DNA of 64,000 nucleotides from contig NZ_VMNW02000012.1 in the NCBI RefSeq assembly GCF_007713735.2, positions 80,544 to 144,543 of the forward strand, written 5' to 3'. Below, piece after piece: positions 1-7,607 of the stretch. The position numbers were made by a program, and so were the translations under genes. The DNA is from Amycolatopsis acidicola (lineage in GTDB: Bacteria > Actinomycetota > Actinomycetes > Mycobacteriales > Pseudonocardiaceae). The notes below the pieces were generated by a model. That model searched no databases. It was given only the letters and a program-made list of their open reading frames with translations, and was not told the DNA's origin. The first letter of the stretch is position 1. Every line of letters starts with the position of its first letter.

Positions 1-1
1 C

Positions 2-205
2 GAGTGGCTCGACCGCAGCGGCGAACGCGAGCTGCGCGAACGGCGTAACGCCGCGACCCGCATCCGCTGGATGGCCGAGGAGTTCGTGCTGCGCGACCTC
101 CGCCCCGGCCGCGCGGACTTCGACGCCGCTGTCGACGCCGTTGTCGTCCGGAGCTCCGATCCCGCCGAGGCCGCTCGCGAACTCGTCCGGGCGCTGCGCC
201 CCTAG
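2..205 (+). CDS. meaB: MeaB/ArgK-type G-protein chaperone of a B12-dependent mutase, C-terminal part
   Basis: The window opens inside this gene, so only the last 67 codons are visible. The tail (EWLDRSGERELRERR, then a basic/acidic helix ending in RALRP) matches the C-terminal dimerisation arm of MeaB-family GTPases. These load and protect adenosylcobalamin in acyl-CoA mutases. The GTPase domain lies outside the window and cannot be checked. The stop is 19 bp before the mutase start, so the two are almost certainly one operon. Beside a 2-hydroxyisobutyryl-CoA mutase such a protein is usually called MeaH. The small B12-binding mutase subunit is not in the window and would be expected upstream. 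The family call rests on a short helical segment plus context. Confidence 0.7.
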   Translation, partial: EWLDRSGERELRERRNAATRIRWMAEEFVLRDLRPGRADFDAAVDAVVVRSSDPAEAARELVRALRP

Positions 206-224
206 AACCGTTGGGAGTACCGAC

Positions 225-1928
225 ATGACCGACAACGACCACAGTGGACGGTTGGCGGGCGACGCGCTCGTCGAGCGCGTGAAGTCCGACCTCGCCGACT
301 GGGAGGGCAAGGAACTGGCCGCGTTTCTCAAGCGGGCGCCCGAGTCCAAGGACGAGTACCGCAGCGGCTCGGGGCTGCCGGTGGAGCGCGTCTACACCCC
401 GGCCGATCTGCCCGGGGACTGGGCGGAAATCGGGCTGCCGGGCCGGTTCCCCTACACCCGCGGGCCGTACCCGACGATGTACCGCGGCCGGAACTGGACC
501 ATGCGCCAGATCGCCGGGTTCGGCCAGGCGGAGGAGACCAACCAGCGCTTCCGCTACCTGATCGCGCAGGGGCAGACCGGCCTGTCGGTGGACTTCGACA
601 TGCCGACCCTGATGGGCCTGGACTCCGACGACGCGATGAGCCTCGGCGAAGTCGGCCGCGAGGGCGTCGCGATCGACACCCTGCCGGACATGGAAGCGCT
701 CTTCGACGGCATCGACCTCGAAGAGATCAGCGTGTCCATGACGATCAACCCGTCGGCGTGGATCCTGCTCGCGATGTACGTGGCCGTCGCGGAAAAGCGC
801 GGGATGGACCTGAACAAACTGTCGGGCACCATCCAGAACGACATCCTCAAGGAATACGTGGCGCAGAAGGAATGGGTGTTCCCGGTCCGGCCGAGTATGC
901 GGATCGTGCGCGACACCATCGTCTACTGCTCGGAGCACATGGCCCGGTACAACCCGGTCAACATCAGCGGTTACCACATCAGCGAGGCCGGGGCGAACGC
1001 CCAGCAGGAAATCGCCTTCACCATGGCGATCACGAAGGCCTACATCGAGGACGTGGTGGCGACCGGGGTGGACGTCGACCAGTTCGCCGCGCGGCTCTCG
1101 TTCTTCTTCGTCAGCCAGGCCGACTTGTTCGAGGAAGTCGCGAAGTTCCGCGCCGTCCGCCGGTTCTATGCCAAGCTCGTCAAGGGTTATGGGGCGAAGA
1201 ACCCGAACTCGATGCGACTGCGTTTTCACGCCCAGACCGCCGCGGCCACGCTGACCAAACCGCAGCCGCTGAACAACATCGTGCGCACCGCGCTGCAAGC
1301 GCTTTCCGCGGTGCTCGGCGGCGCGCAGTCCTTGCACACCAACGGATTGGACGAGGCTTACACGATCCCCAGCGAAATGGCGATGAAGGTCGCGCTGCGC
1401 ACGCAGCAGATCCTCGCCGACGAAACCGGGGTGACCTCGGTGATCGACCCGCTCGGTGGTTCGTACTACGTCGAGAACCTCACCGACCGGCTGGAGCGCG
1501 GGATCGAGGAGTACTTCACCAAGATCGAGGAGCTCGGCGGGGTGATCCCCGCGATCGAGCAGGGCTTCTTCCAGCGCGAAATCTCCGACACCGCCTACGA
1601 GTTCGCCCAACGCAAGGGCACCGGCGAGCGGCCCGTGGTCGGCGTGAACAAATACGTCGACGAGGCCGAGGACCAGAAGATCGAGGTCCACAAACTGGAT
1701 CCCGAATCGGAGGCCCGCCAGATCACCCGGCTCAAGCAGATCCGCGCCGACCGCGATCCGGTACGCGCGGAGAAAGCGATGGCCGAACTCCTCGCCGTGG
1801 CGCGCGAGGATTCCGCGAACCTGATGCCCGCGACCATCGAGGCGGTCAAAGCCCATTTGTCGATGGGGGAGATCACCGGCGCGTTGCGGCAGGTTTTCGG
1901 CTCCTACACCGAAACACCCGTTTTCTGA
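225..1928 (+). CDS. hcmA: Acyl-CoA mutase large subunit, 2-hydroxyisobutyryl-CoA mutase type (HcmA)
   Basis: 567 aa, the length of IcmA/HcmA large subunits that carry only the TIM-barrel substrate domain; the B12-binding domain is a separate subunit. The ATG at 225 is preceded by TTGGGAG. Key positions, in methylmalonyl-CoA mutase (MutB) numbering with an offset of 7: Tyr89 is Ile96 (RQIAGF), residue 116 is Asp123 (LSVDFD), Gln197 is Gln204, Arg207 is Gln214 and His244 is His251. Methylmalonyl-CoA mutase has Tyr/Arg and isobutyryl-CoA mutase has Phe/Gln. Ile plus Asp, 27 residues apart as in HcmA Ile90/Asp117, is the known mark of 2-hydroxyisobutyryl-CoA mutase, which converts 2-hydroxyisobutyryl-CoA to 3-hydroxybutyryl-CoA. 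The MeaB-type gene upstream and the hydroxyacid-type permease downstream fit this. Confidence 0.85.
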   Translation: MTDNDHSGRLAGDALVERVKSDLADWEGKELAAFLKRAPESKDEYRSGSGLPVERVYTPADLPGDWAEIGLPGRFPYTRGPYPTMYRGRNWTMRQIAGFGQAEETNQRFRYLIAQGQTGLSVDFDMPTLMGLDSDDAMSLGEVGREGVAIDTLPDMEALFDGIDLEEISVSMTINPSAWILLAMYVAVAEKRGMDLNKLSGTIQNDILKEYVAQKEWVFPVRPSMRIVRDTIVYCSEHMARYNPVNISGYHISEAGANAQQEIAFTMAITKAYIEDVVATGVDVDQFAARLSFFFVSQADLFEEVAKFRAVRRFYAKLVKGYGAKNPNSMRLRFHAQTAAATLTKPQPLNNIVRTALQALSAVLGGAQSLHTNGLDEAYTIPSEMAMKVALRTQQILADETGVTSVIDPLGGSYYVENLTDRLERGIEEYFTKIEELGGVIPAIEQGFFQREISDTAYEFAQRKGTGERPVVGVNKYVDEAEDQKIEVHKLDPESEARQITRLKQIRADRDPVRAEKAMAELLAVAREDSANLMPATIEAVKAHLSMGEITGALRQVFGSYTETPVF

Positions 1929-1972
1929 CCCTGTCACGCAAGTTCCTCCCCCAATGATGTTGGAGGCTTCCC

Positions 1973-3583
1973 GTGTTCCACCAGGTCACCGCGCCCGTCG
2001 CGGGTTCACTGGGCTGGTCGGCGTTCTGCGCCGCGCTGCCCCTGCTGTTGTTGTTCCTGCTCCTGGGCGTGTTCCGGGTCCGCGCCTGGATCGCCTCGCT
2101 GGCCGGGCTGGCCGCGGCGCTCGCCGTCGCGGTGGCCGGGTTCGGGATGCCCGCCGGCGGGGCCCTGCTCGGGGCCTCCGAAGGCGCCGCGTTCGGGCTG
2201 TGGCCGGCGATGTGGATCGTGATCAACGCGATCTGGATCTACGAGATGACCCGCGCCAGCGGGGATTTCGACCGGCTGCGCGAGGTGTTCTCCCGGATCA
2301 GCGGGGACCGGCGGATCCAGGGCATCATCATCGCGTTCTCGTTCGGCGCGCTGCTGGAGGCGCTGGCCGGGTTCGGGGCACCGGTGGCGATCTGCTCGGT
2401 CATGCTGGTCGCGCTCGGTTTGCCCGCGCTGCGCGCGGCGGCGGTCGCGCTCATCGCCAACACCGCCCCGGTGGCCTGGGGTGCCGTGGGGCTGCCGATC
2501 ATCACGCTCGGCCAGGTCACCGGGCTGCCGGTGGACACGCTCAGCCACGCGACCGCGCATCTGGTGCCGGTGCTGGCTTTGTTCGTGCCGCTGATCCTGC
2601 TCGTCGTCCTCGACGGCAAACGCGGGCTGCGGGAGGTGTGGCCGGCCGCCGTGGTGGCCGGGGTGTCGTTCGCGGTCACGCAATATCTGGTGGCGAGCTT
2701 CGGCCCGGTCCAGCTGGTCGACATCGTCGCCGCGCTGGTGTCCGCGGTCGCGGTCATGGCGCTGACCCGGTTCTGGCAGCCGCGCACCGAGCACGCGCCG
2801 GTCATGGCGTTCAGCGCCGGCGGGCCCGGTGCCGCGAAAGCCCCGCCCCGCGCCGCGGCCCGCGCTCTGGCGCCGTACTTCGTGATCATCGTGCTGTTCA
2901 CGCTGTCGGTGCTGCCGGGGATCAAGGACGCGCTGGCGTCGACCACCGTGACGTTCCACTGGCCCGGCCTGAATGTGCTGGGCAGCAACGGAAAACCGGT
3001 CTCGCTCACGACGTTCAAGTTCGACTGGCTCGCCAACAGCGGGACGGTGCTGCTGATCGCGGGCGTGATCACCGCGGTCATCGTGCGCTGCCGCCCGCGG
3101 GTCGCGCTCGCCGCGTACGCCGCCACGTTGCGGCAGCTGAAATGGGCCGCGCTCACGGTCATGGCCGTGCTCGCGCTGGCCTATGTGATGAACCTGTCCG
3201 GGCAGACCGCGAGCCTCGGCCTGTTCCTCGCCGGCGCGGGCGCGTTCTTCGCGGTGCTGTCGCCGCTGCTGGGCTGGTTCGGCACGGCGGTCACTGGCTC
3301 GGACACGTCGTCGAACTCGCTCTTCGGCGCCCTGCAGGTCGCCGCCGCGCACGGCACGGGCATGTCGCCGACGCTCGCGGCGGCCGCGAACTCGGCGGGC
3401 GGGGTGCTGGGCAAGATGATCAGCCCGCAGAACCTCGCGATCGGGGCCGCCGCGGTCGGGCTGGGCGGGCGCGAAGGAGAGCTGCTGCGCCGGGTGATCG
3501 CCGCGTCGTGCGTGCTCCTGCCCGCGATGTGCCTGCTGGTGTACCTGGAGTCGACGCCCGTCCTCGGCTGGGCCGTTCCATGA
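1973..3583 (+). CDS. L-lactate permease (LctP) family transporter
   Basis: 536 aa, with about 13 hydrophobic membrane segments from the N-terminus (ALPLLLLFLLLGVF) to the C-terminus. Family features include the WIVINAIWIYEMT segment near residue 85, the GALLEALAGFGAPVAI loop near 130 and TGSDTSSNSLFGALQ near 440, which is strongly conserved in LctP proteins. The start is GTG at 1973, with GGAGG at 1962-1966. Known members import lactate, glycolate and related 2-hydroxy acids by proton symport. It lies 44 bp after the mutase gene, so I infer uptake of 2-hydroxyisobutyrate or a similar hydroxyacid as the first step of the pathway. The exact substrate cannot be read from sequence. Confidence 0.85.
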   Translation: MFHQVTAPVAGSLGWSAFCAALPLLLLFLLLGVFRVRAWIASLAGLAAALAVAVAGFGMPAGGALLGASEGAAFGLWPAMWIVINAIWIYEMTRASGDFDRLREVFSRISGDRRIQGIIIAFSFGALLEALAGFGAPVAICSVMLVALGLPALRAAAVALIANTAPVAWGAVGLPIITLGQVTGLPVDTLSHATAHLVPVLALFVPLILLVVLDGKRGLREVWPAAVVAGVSFAVTQYLVASFGPVQLVDIVAALVSAVAVMALTRFWQPRTEHAPVMAFSAGGPGAAKAPPRAAARALAPYFVIIVLFTLSVLPGIKDALASTTVTFHWPGLNVLGSNGKPVSLTTFKFDWLANSGTVLLIAGVITAVIVRCRPRVALAAYAATLRQLKWAALTVMAVLALAYVMNLSGQTASLGLFLAGAGAFFAVLSPLLGWFGTAVTGSDTSSNSLFGALQVAAAHGTGMSPTLAAAANSAGGVLGKMISPQNLAIGAAAVGLGGREGELLRRVIAASCVLLPAMCLLVYLESTPVLGWAVP

Positions 3584-3585
3584 TT

Positions 3586-3594
3586 GGTCTGACC
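3586..3594. promoter_or_regulatory. Candidate FadR/LldR-type operator
   Basis: GGTCTGACC is a 4-bp inverted repeat around one base, in the context ATTGGTCTGACCTC. It resembles the TGGTCnnACCA sites of FCD-type GntR regulators. It lies just upstream of the -35 box of the riboswitch transcript, whose first long gene is such a regulator. Autoregulation is an inference. Confidence 0.4.
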
Positions 3595-3606
3595 TCATAT
3601 GTGGTC

Positions 3607-3635
3607 TTGTTGACCCTGGGGTCTGCTTGTATGCT
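3607..3635 (+). promoter_or_regulatory. Candidate sigma70-type promoter of the riboswitch transcript
   Basis: TTGTTG at 3607-3612 is followed after 17 bp by TATGCT at 3630-3635. A transcript would begin near 3642, a few bases before the P1 stem of the riboswitch. Spacing and position fit; there is no experimental evidence. Confidence 0.5.
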
Positions 3636-3647
3636 CCGATGGGTAAA

Positions 3648-3774
3648 GTCGGCGGCGTGGGAATGCCGGTGAGAATCCGGAGCGGTCGCGCCACTGTGAT
3701 CGGGGTCCGCGGGCCCCGGAGTCAGACCTCGCACCGCCGACAACCCCTGACCGGGCCGCGTCAGCCCGAGGAGG
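3648..3774 (+). ncRNA. Cobalamin (B12) riboswitch
   Basis: P1 is a perfect 8-bp stem, GTCGGCGG (3648-3655) with CCGCCGAC (3734-3741). Inside are the conserved GCCGGTGAGAATCCGG core (3665-3680) and the GCCACTGTGA segment. The B12-box-like GAGTCAGACCT starts at about 3719. After P1 a hairpin, CTGAC (3747-3751) with GTCAG (3760-3764), presents loop CGGGCCGC; 3754-3759 can pair with 3682-3687, the expected L5-L13 kissing loop. A strong SD, GAGGAGG (3768-3774), follows the hairpin immediately, so control by hiding the SD is likely. High B12 would lower expression of the leader ORF and the two coupled genes. Confidence 0.88.
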
Positions 3775-3779
3775 TCCAG

Positions 3780-3818
3780 ATGTGCACTGGTAGGCGCCCG
3801 AAAGCGGGTCGGCCGTGA
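3780..3818 (+). CDS. 12-codon leader ORF between riboswitch and regulator
   Basis: ATG at 3780 lies 5 nt after the strong SD GAGGAGG and encodes MCTGRRPKAGRP, then TGA at 3816-3818. The stop overlaps the GTG start of the regulator (GTGA). The regulator has no comparable SD of its own, so ribosomes probably reach it by termination-reinitiation. The peptide is basic, has one Cys and matches nothing I know. It probably works as a translational relay for the riboswitch rather than as a protein. Confidence 0.55.
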   Translation: MCTGRRPKAGRP

Positions 3819-4546
3819 GCGCGGAGAGCGGGTGGGCGCCCGTCCGCAAGGTCCGCACGCACGAGCAGGTCATCGCGCAGATCCAGGAGAAGATCCTCGG
3901 CGGCGAGCTCACGGTCGGCGCGAAGCTGCCGAGCGAACGTGAGCTGGTCGAGGCGCTCGGCGTCAGCCGGAGCAGCGTACGCGAGGCGCTCCGCGCGCTC
4001 GAGGCGATGGGCATCATCGAGGCGCAGGGCGGCTCGGGCCGTGATTCCGGCTCGGTGATCTCCGGCCGCTCCACCGAAGCGCTCGGCAACCTGTTGCGGC
4101 TGCACGTGGTTCTGGCCGGGATCAGCCTCGAGGAGCTCGTCGACATCCGCGTCCAGCTGGAGCGGCACGCGGTGTCCGGCGCCGCGGAGCACCGGTCCGA
4201 AGAGGACATCGAGCACCTCCGCTCGGTGGTCGGCTCGATGCGGCCGGAGCAGGTCTCGTCGACGGAGTTCAACGAGCTGGACACCGAATTCCACGTGAGC
4301 ATCGCGCGCGCGTCGAGCAACGGGCTCGTCGTCACGCTCATGCAGGCGCTGCGGGACGCGGTGAAGGCGGAGATGGTGCGGGCGTTCACGGCGATCGAGG
4401 ACTGGCGCGCGGTGGGCGACAAACTGGTCGCCGAACACGGCGCGATCGTGGATGCGATCGAGGCGCGGCACGGGAAGAAGGGCGCGGATCTGGTGGAGCG
4501 CCACATCCGGACCTTCTACCGCGACCAGCTGGCCGCCGGTTCGTGA
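3815..4546 (+). CDS. GntR-family regulator, FadR/FCD subfamily
   Basis: 243 aa. The N-terminal winged helix (about residues 12-80) carries LPSERELVEALGVSRSSVREAL, the usual FadR recognition segment. A C-terminal all-helical FCD domain (about 95-230) has the metal/ligand-type residues LDTEFHVSIARAS and a closing HGAIVDAIEAR. The GTG start overlaps the leader ORF stop, and its TGA overlaps the GTG of the hydrolase, so all three are translationally coupled under the B12 riboswitch. It probably senses an acyl or hydroxyacyl metabolite of the 2-hydroxyisobutyrate/valine branch. Its ligand is unknown. Confidence 0.88.
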   Translation: MSAESGWAPVRKVRTHEQVIAQIQEKILGGELTVGAKLPSERELVEALGVSRSSVREALRALEAMGIIEAQGGSGRDSGSVISGRSTEALGNLLRLHVVLAGISLEELVDIRVQLERHAVSGAAEHRSEEDIEHLRSVVGSMRPEQVSSTEFNELDTEFHVSIARASSNGLVVTLMQALRDAVKAEMVRAFTAIEDWRAVGDKLVAEHGAIVDAIEARHGKKGADLVERHIRTFYRDQLAAGS

Positions 4547-5574
4547 GCGAGGAGTTCGTGCGGGTGCGCCGCACGGGGCACCTCGGCCACCTGACGCTCG
4601 ACCGGCCCCGGCAGCTCAACGCCCTGACGCTCGGCATGATCACGGCGATGCGGAAAGCGTTGCTGCGGTGGGAAAACGACCCGGAGATCCGCCAGATCCT
4701 GATCGACGGCGCCGGGGACCGGGGTTTCTGCGCGGGCGGGGACATCCGCGTCGTCCACGACTCGGCGCGCGACGCCACGGATGCCGCGGAAGTGTTGTGG
4801 CGTGAGGAATACCTGCTCGACGCGCTGATCGGCGACTACGGCAAGCCGGTGGTGGTGCTGATGGACGGCATCACCATGGGCGGCGGCATCGGGCTCGGCG
4901 GGCACGCCTCGCACCGCGTGGTGACCGAACGGTCGGTGCTCGCGATGCCCGAGGTGAACCTCGGCATCGCCCCGGATGTCGGCGGCAGTCTGTTGTTCGC
5001 GAGGGCGCCCGGCGTGCTGGGCCGTCACCTCGCGATGACCGGCGCCCGGTTCGGCGCGGGGGACGCGATCCATTGTGGATTCGCCGATGTCTGCGTCGAT
5101 TCGGCTGACCTGCCCGCGTTGTCGGCTGACCTGGCTGTCGCACCCGCTGAGGATGTGGTCAAGGGGAGCGTTCCGCCGTCGCCGTTGAGCGCCGCCTCGT
5201 GGATCTCCGAGTGCTACGCGACGGACGACGCCGCGACGATTCTCCAGCGCCTGCGCGAAGTTCCGGAAGCGGCGACCGCGGTGCGGCAAATCGAGGCGGC
5301 GTCGCCGCTCGCGGTGCGCGTGGCGCTGGCGGCGGTCGGCCGGGCCGCTTCCCTTGAGCTGCCTGAGGTTCTCGACCAGGACCTCCGCGCCGGCCTCCGC
5401 CTGATCGAGGGCCCCGACCCGGTCGAGGGCATCCGGGCGGTGGTCGTGGACAAGGCCCACCGGCCCCGCTGGTCCGCGCCTTCGGTAGCCGCCGTGCGGC
5501 CGGACGAGGTCGAGCGCTGCTTCGAAGATCTCGGCGATCGGGAGTTGCGGGCACGACAGCGTATGCGCGCATGA
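4543..5574 (+). CDS. 3-hydroxyisobutyryl-CoA hydrolase-like crotonase
   Basis: 343 aa, the length of HIBCH proteins and longer than ordinary enoyl-CoA hydratases (about 260). It has the crotonase oxyanion-hole segments (RGFCAGGDIR near residue 64 and MDGITMGGGIGLGG near 107). The HIBCH-type MPEVNLGIAPDVGG segment near 135-150 keeps the Glu and Asp used for thioester hydrolysis. The C-terminal half (to ERCFEDLGDRELR) is the family extension. Known HIBCH enzymes release 3-hydroxyisobutyrate in valine breakdown. It starts with GTG in a GTGA overlap with the regulator. Being under a B12 riboswitch next to a B12 mutase suggests a shunt used when cobalamin is scarce; that is inference. Confidence 0.8.
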   Translation: MSEEFVRVRRTGHLGHLTLDRPRQLNALTLGMITAMRKALLRWENDPEIRQILIDGAGDRGFCAGGDIRVVHDSARDATDAAEVLWREEYLLDALIGDYGKPVVVLMDGITMGGGIGLGGHASHRVVTERSVLAMPEVNLGIAPDVGGSLLFARAPGVLGRHLAMTGARFGAGDAIHCGFADVCVDSADLPALSADLAVAPAEDVVKGSVPPSPLSAASWISECYATDDAATILQRLREVPEAATAVRQIEAASPLAVRVALAAVGRAASLELPEVLDQDLRAGLRLIEGPDPVEGIRAVVVDKAHRPRWSAPSVAAVRPDEVERCFEDLGDRELRARQRMRA

Positions 5575-5589
5575 ACAACGTGCGGACGG

Positions 5590-6711
5590 TCAGCGGAAGA
5601 GGCGGAAGAAACCGCGCACCTGCTCGATCAGCGACTCCGGCTGCTCCAGTGCGGCGAAGTGGCCGCCTCGCGGCAGCTCCTCGAACCAGCGCAGGTCGGT
5701 GAACCGTAGTTCGGCCTCACGCCGCGACGGGCGGGTTATGCCGCGTGGGTAGACCGACAGTCCGGACGGCGCGGTGACCTTGTCCCGGAAGTTGGCGAAA
5801 CTCTCCCAGTACAGGCGCGCCGATGAGGTGGCTGACGCGGTGAACCAATAGACCGAGATCTCGTCGAGGATCGTCTGCCGCGACACCGCGTCCTCGGGGT
5901 GGCCGTTGTTGTCCGTCCACGCCCAGAACTTCTCGGCGATCCAGGCGGCCTGGCCCGCCGGGGAGTCGGTGAGGCCGTAGCCGAGGGTCTGCGGCCGGGT
6001 CGCCTGAATCGCCGAGTACCCCCGGCCGGTGCGCTGCATCTCCTTCGCGGCCTCGATGTTCGCCAGCTCCGCGGGCGTCGGGTCGTCGAACGTGCCCGCC
6101 GCGACTGATCCCAGGTTCAGGTGGACGCCGGCGACCCGCTCGGGTGCCACCTCACCCAGCGCGCCGGACACCGCCGAACCCCAGTCACCGCCCTGCGCGC
6201 CGTACCGGTGGTAACCCAGCGAAACCATCAACGTGTCCCAGGCGCGCGCGATGCGCGTGATGTCCCACCCGGTCGTCGACGGCTTGTCACTCCAGCCGTA
6301 TCCGGGCAACGACGGCGCGACCACGTGGAACGCGTCCGCCGGATCCCCGCCGTGCGCGCGCGGATCGGTCAGCGGGCCGAGGATGTCCAGGAACTCCAGC
6401 ACCGAACCCGGCCACCCGTGCGTGAGCACGAGCGGGAACGCGTCCGGCTCCGGCGACCGGACGTGCAGGAAGTGAATGCCCAGCCCGTCGACGGTGTCGC
6501 GGTACTGCGGGAAGGCGTTCAGCCGCCCGGCGAACCCGAAGTCGTAGTCCTCGGCCCAGCTGCGGCAAAGCTCCTGCGCGTAAGCCAGCGGCAGCCCCTG
6601 CGACCAGTCGTCCACCGGCTCGGGCTCGGGCCACCGCGTCCGCCGCAACCGGTCACGCAGATCCGCGATCTCGGCTTCGGTGATGCTGACCCTGAACGGC
6701 TCGGCGGCCAC
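5590..6711 (-). CDS. Epoxide hydrolase (EHN-type alpha/beta hydrolase)
   Basis: 373 aa. The N-terminal epoxide-hydrolase domain (FRVSITEAEIADLRDRLRRT) is followed by an alpha/beta-hydrolase core. HGWPGS near residue 99 forms the oxyanion hole, GGDWGS near 175 holds the nucleophilic Asp, and RGGHFAALEQPE near the end carries the catalytic His. This is the microsomal-type soluble bacterial epoxide hydrolase family, which opens epoxides to diols. The start is GTG with GGGAG 6 nt upstream. It ends 16 bp from the convergent HIBCH gene and lies downstream of, and probably with, the GntR gene on the same strand. Substrate unknown. Confidence 0.88.
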   Translation of the reverse strand: MAAEPFRVSITEAEIADLRDRLRRTRWPEPEPVDDWSQGLPLAYAQELCRSWAEDYDFGFAGRLNAFPQYRDTVDGLGIHFLHVRSPEPDAFPLVLTHGWPGSVLEFLDILGPLTDPRAHGGDPADAFHVVAPSLPGYGWSDKPSTTGWDITRIARAWDTLMVSLGYHRYGAQGGDWGSAVSGALGEVAPERVAGVHLNLGSVAAGTFDDPTPAELANIEAAKEMQRTGRGYSAIQATRPQTLGYGLTDSPAGQAAWIAEKFWAWTDNNGHPEDAVSRQTILDEISVYWFTASATSSARLYWESFANFRDKVTAPSGLSVYPRGITRPSRREAELRFTDLRWFEELPRGGHFAALEQPESLIEQVRGFFRLFR

Positions 6712-6743
6712 GGCAGGCTCCCTTGCTCGGTACGACCATCGTC

Positions 6744-7436
6744 CTACCGCGGCGCCTCGGTCTCCGCCTGGACGAGGGCGGCGACGCGGACATCGCGGGT
6801 TCGCTGCAGGTGGGCGGTGATGAGGCGCCGCGCCGTGTCCTGGTCGCCGCGGGCGATGGCGTCCGCGATGTCGTCGTGTTCGCCGTGGGTGGTGGCCAGG
6901 TTCGGTGACTCGGCGAGTGATCGGGTCTCATACGGCGCGAGCTGGCCTGCCAGCCGCTCCAGCAGTTCGACGATCGTCGCGTTGTGGCCGGCTTGGGCGA
7001 GGACGCTGTGCCAGCGGGCGTGCAGCGCGCGGGCCTGGGCGGGATCGGCCGCGCCCGTCGCCTGCAGCTGCACGTGGCGCAGGCGCGTGAGGTCCAGTTC
7101 GGACGCGTGCCGGGCAGCCGACGCCGCGGCCTCCGCCTCCAGCGCGATGCGCGCCTGGTAGATCTCGAAGACCTCGTCGGTCGAGCGCACCCGCACCTGC
7201 GCCCCGTGCGGCCCCCGGCTGAGCAGCCCGTCCGACTCCAGGCGCAGGATCGCCTCGCGCACCGGCGCCCGCCCGACGCCGAGGCGCGCGCTCACCGCCG
7301 TCTCCAGCACCGGGGTGCCCGGCGTGAGTTTGCCGGTGAGGATTTCCTCGCGCAGCTTGACGTACTGCTCCTGAGCCGAGCTGGACGCGGTGGGCGCCTT
7401 GGGCTCCGCCGCCCGGCGGGCGCTCGTTCGCGGCAC
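6744..7436 (-). CDS. GntR-family regulator (FCD type) of the divergent operon
   Basis: 230 aa. The GTG start at 7436 is supported by GGAGGA just upstream; the longer open frame reaching 8459 is a shadow of the aldolase gene. A winged helix (QYVKLREEILTGKLTPG to VGRAPVREAILRLESDGLL) is followed by an FCD domain with HARWHSVLAQAG and HGEHDDIADAIARGD. It sits back to back with the six-gene operon starting at 7608, and several palindromes lie between them, so it most likely controls that operon and itself. It also leads the epoxide hydrolase gene 32 bp downstream on the same strand. Confidence 0.88.
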   Translation of the reverse strand: MPRTSARRAAEPKAPTASSSAQEQYVKLREEILTGKLTPGTPVLETAVSARLGVGRAPVREAILRLESDGLLSRGPHGAQVRVRSTDEVFEIYQARIALEAEAAASAARHASELDLTRLRHVQLQATGAADPAQARALHARWHSVLAQAGHNATIVELLERLAGQLAPYETRSLAESPNLATTHGEHDDIADAIARGDQDTARRLITAHLQRTRDVRVAALVQAETEAPR

Positions 7437-7511
7437 GGTGTCCTCCGGTGCGTTCTGTGCTCGGGCGGCTGCGGTTCGTCGCCGAACCCGACGCAGGATA
7501 CCGCATCCGCC

Positions 7512-7568
7512 GACGTGTGTCTCACACGATGGTACACACGTCGATGTGTGTCGACACGCGTCGACACA
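7512..7568. promoter_or_regulatory. Operator cluster between GntR gene and six-gene operon
   Basis: Three overlapping symmetric elements fill this stretch. GTGTG-TCT-CACAC lies near 7515-7528. An 18-bp near-perfect palindrome, ACACACGTCGATGTGTGT, spans 7534-7551. A double GTCGACAC (TGTCGACAC, then GCGTCGACACA) ends near 7567. Clustered GTGT/ACAC symmetry in a divergent promoter region is what an FCD-type GntR site looks like. Binding is inferred. Confidence 0.6.
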
Positions 7569-7607
7569 GCTGGTTGAGTCTCCGTCGACAGCTCGTGAGG
7601 AGGGCAG

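Noticed and set aside
1954..3694. Long frames on both strands over the permease gene
   Set aside because: Arg/Gly/Pro-rich shadow translations without membrane segments. The LctP reading has SD, helices and family motifs.
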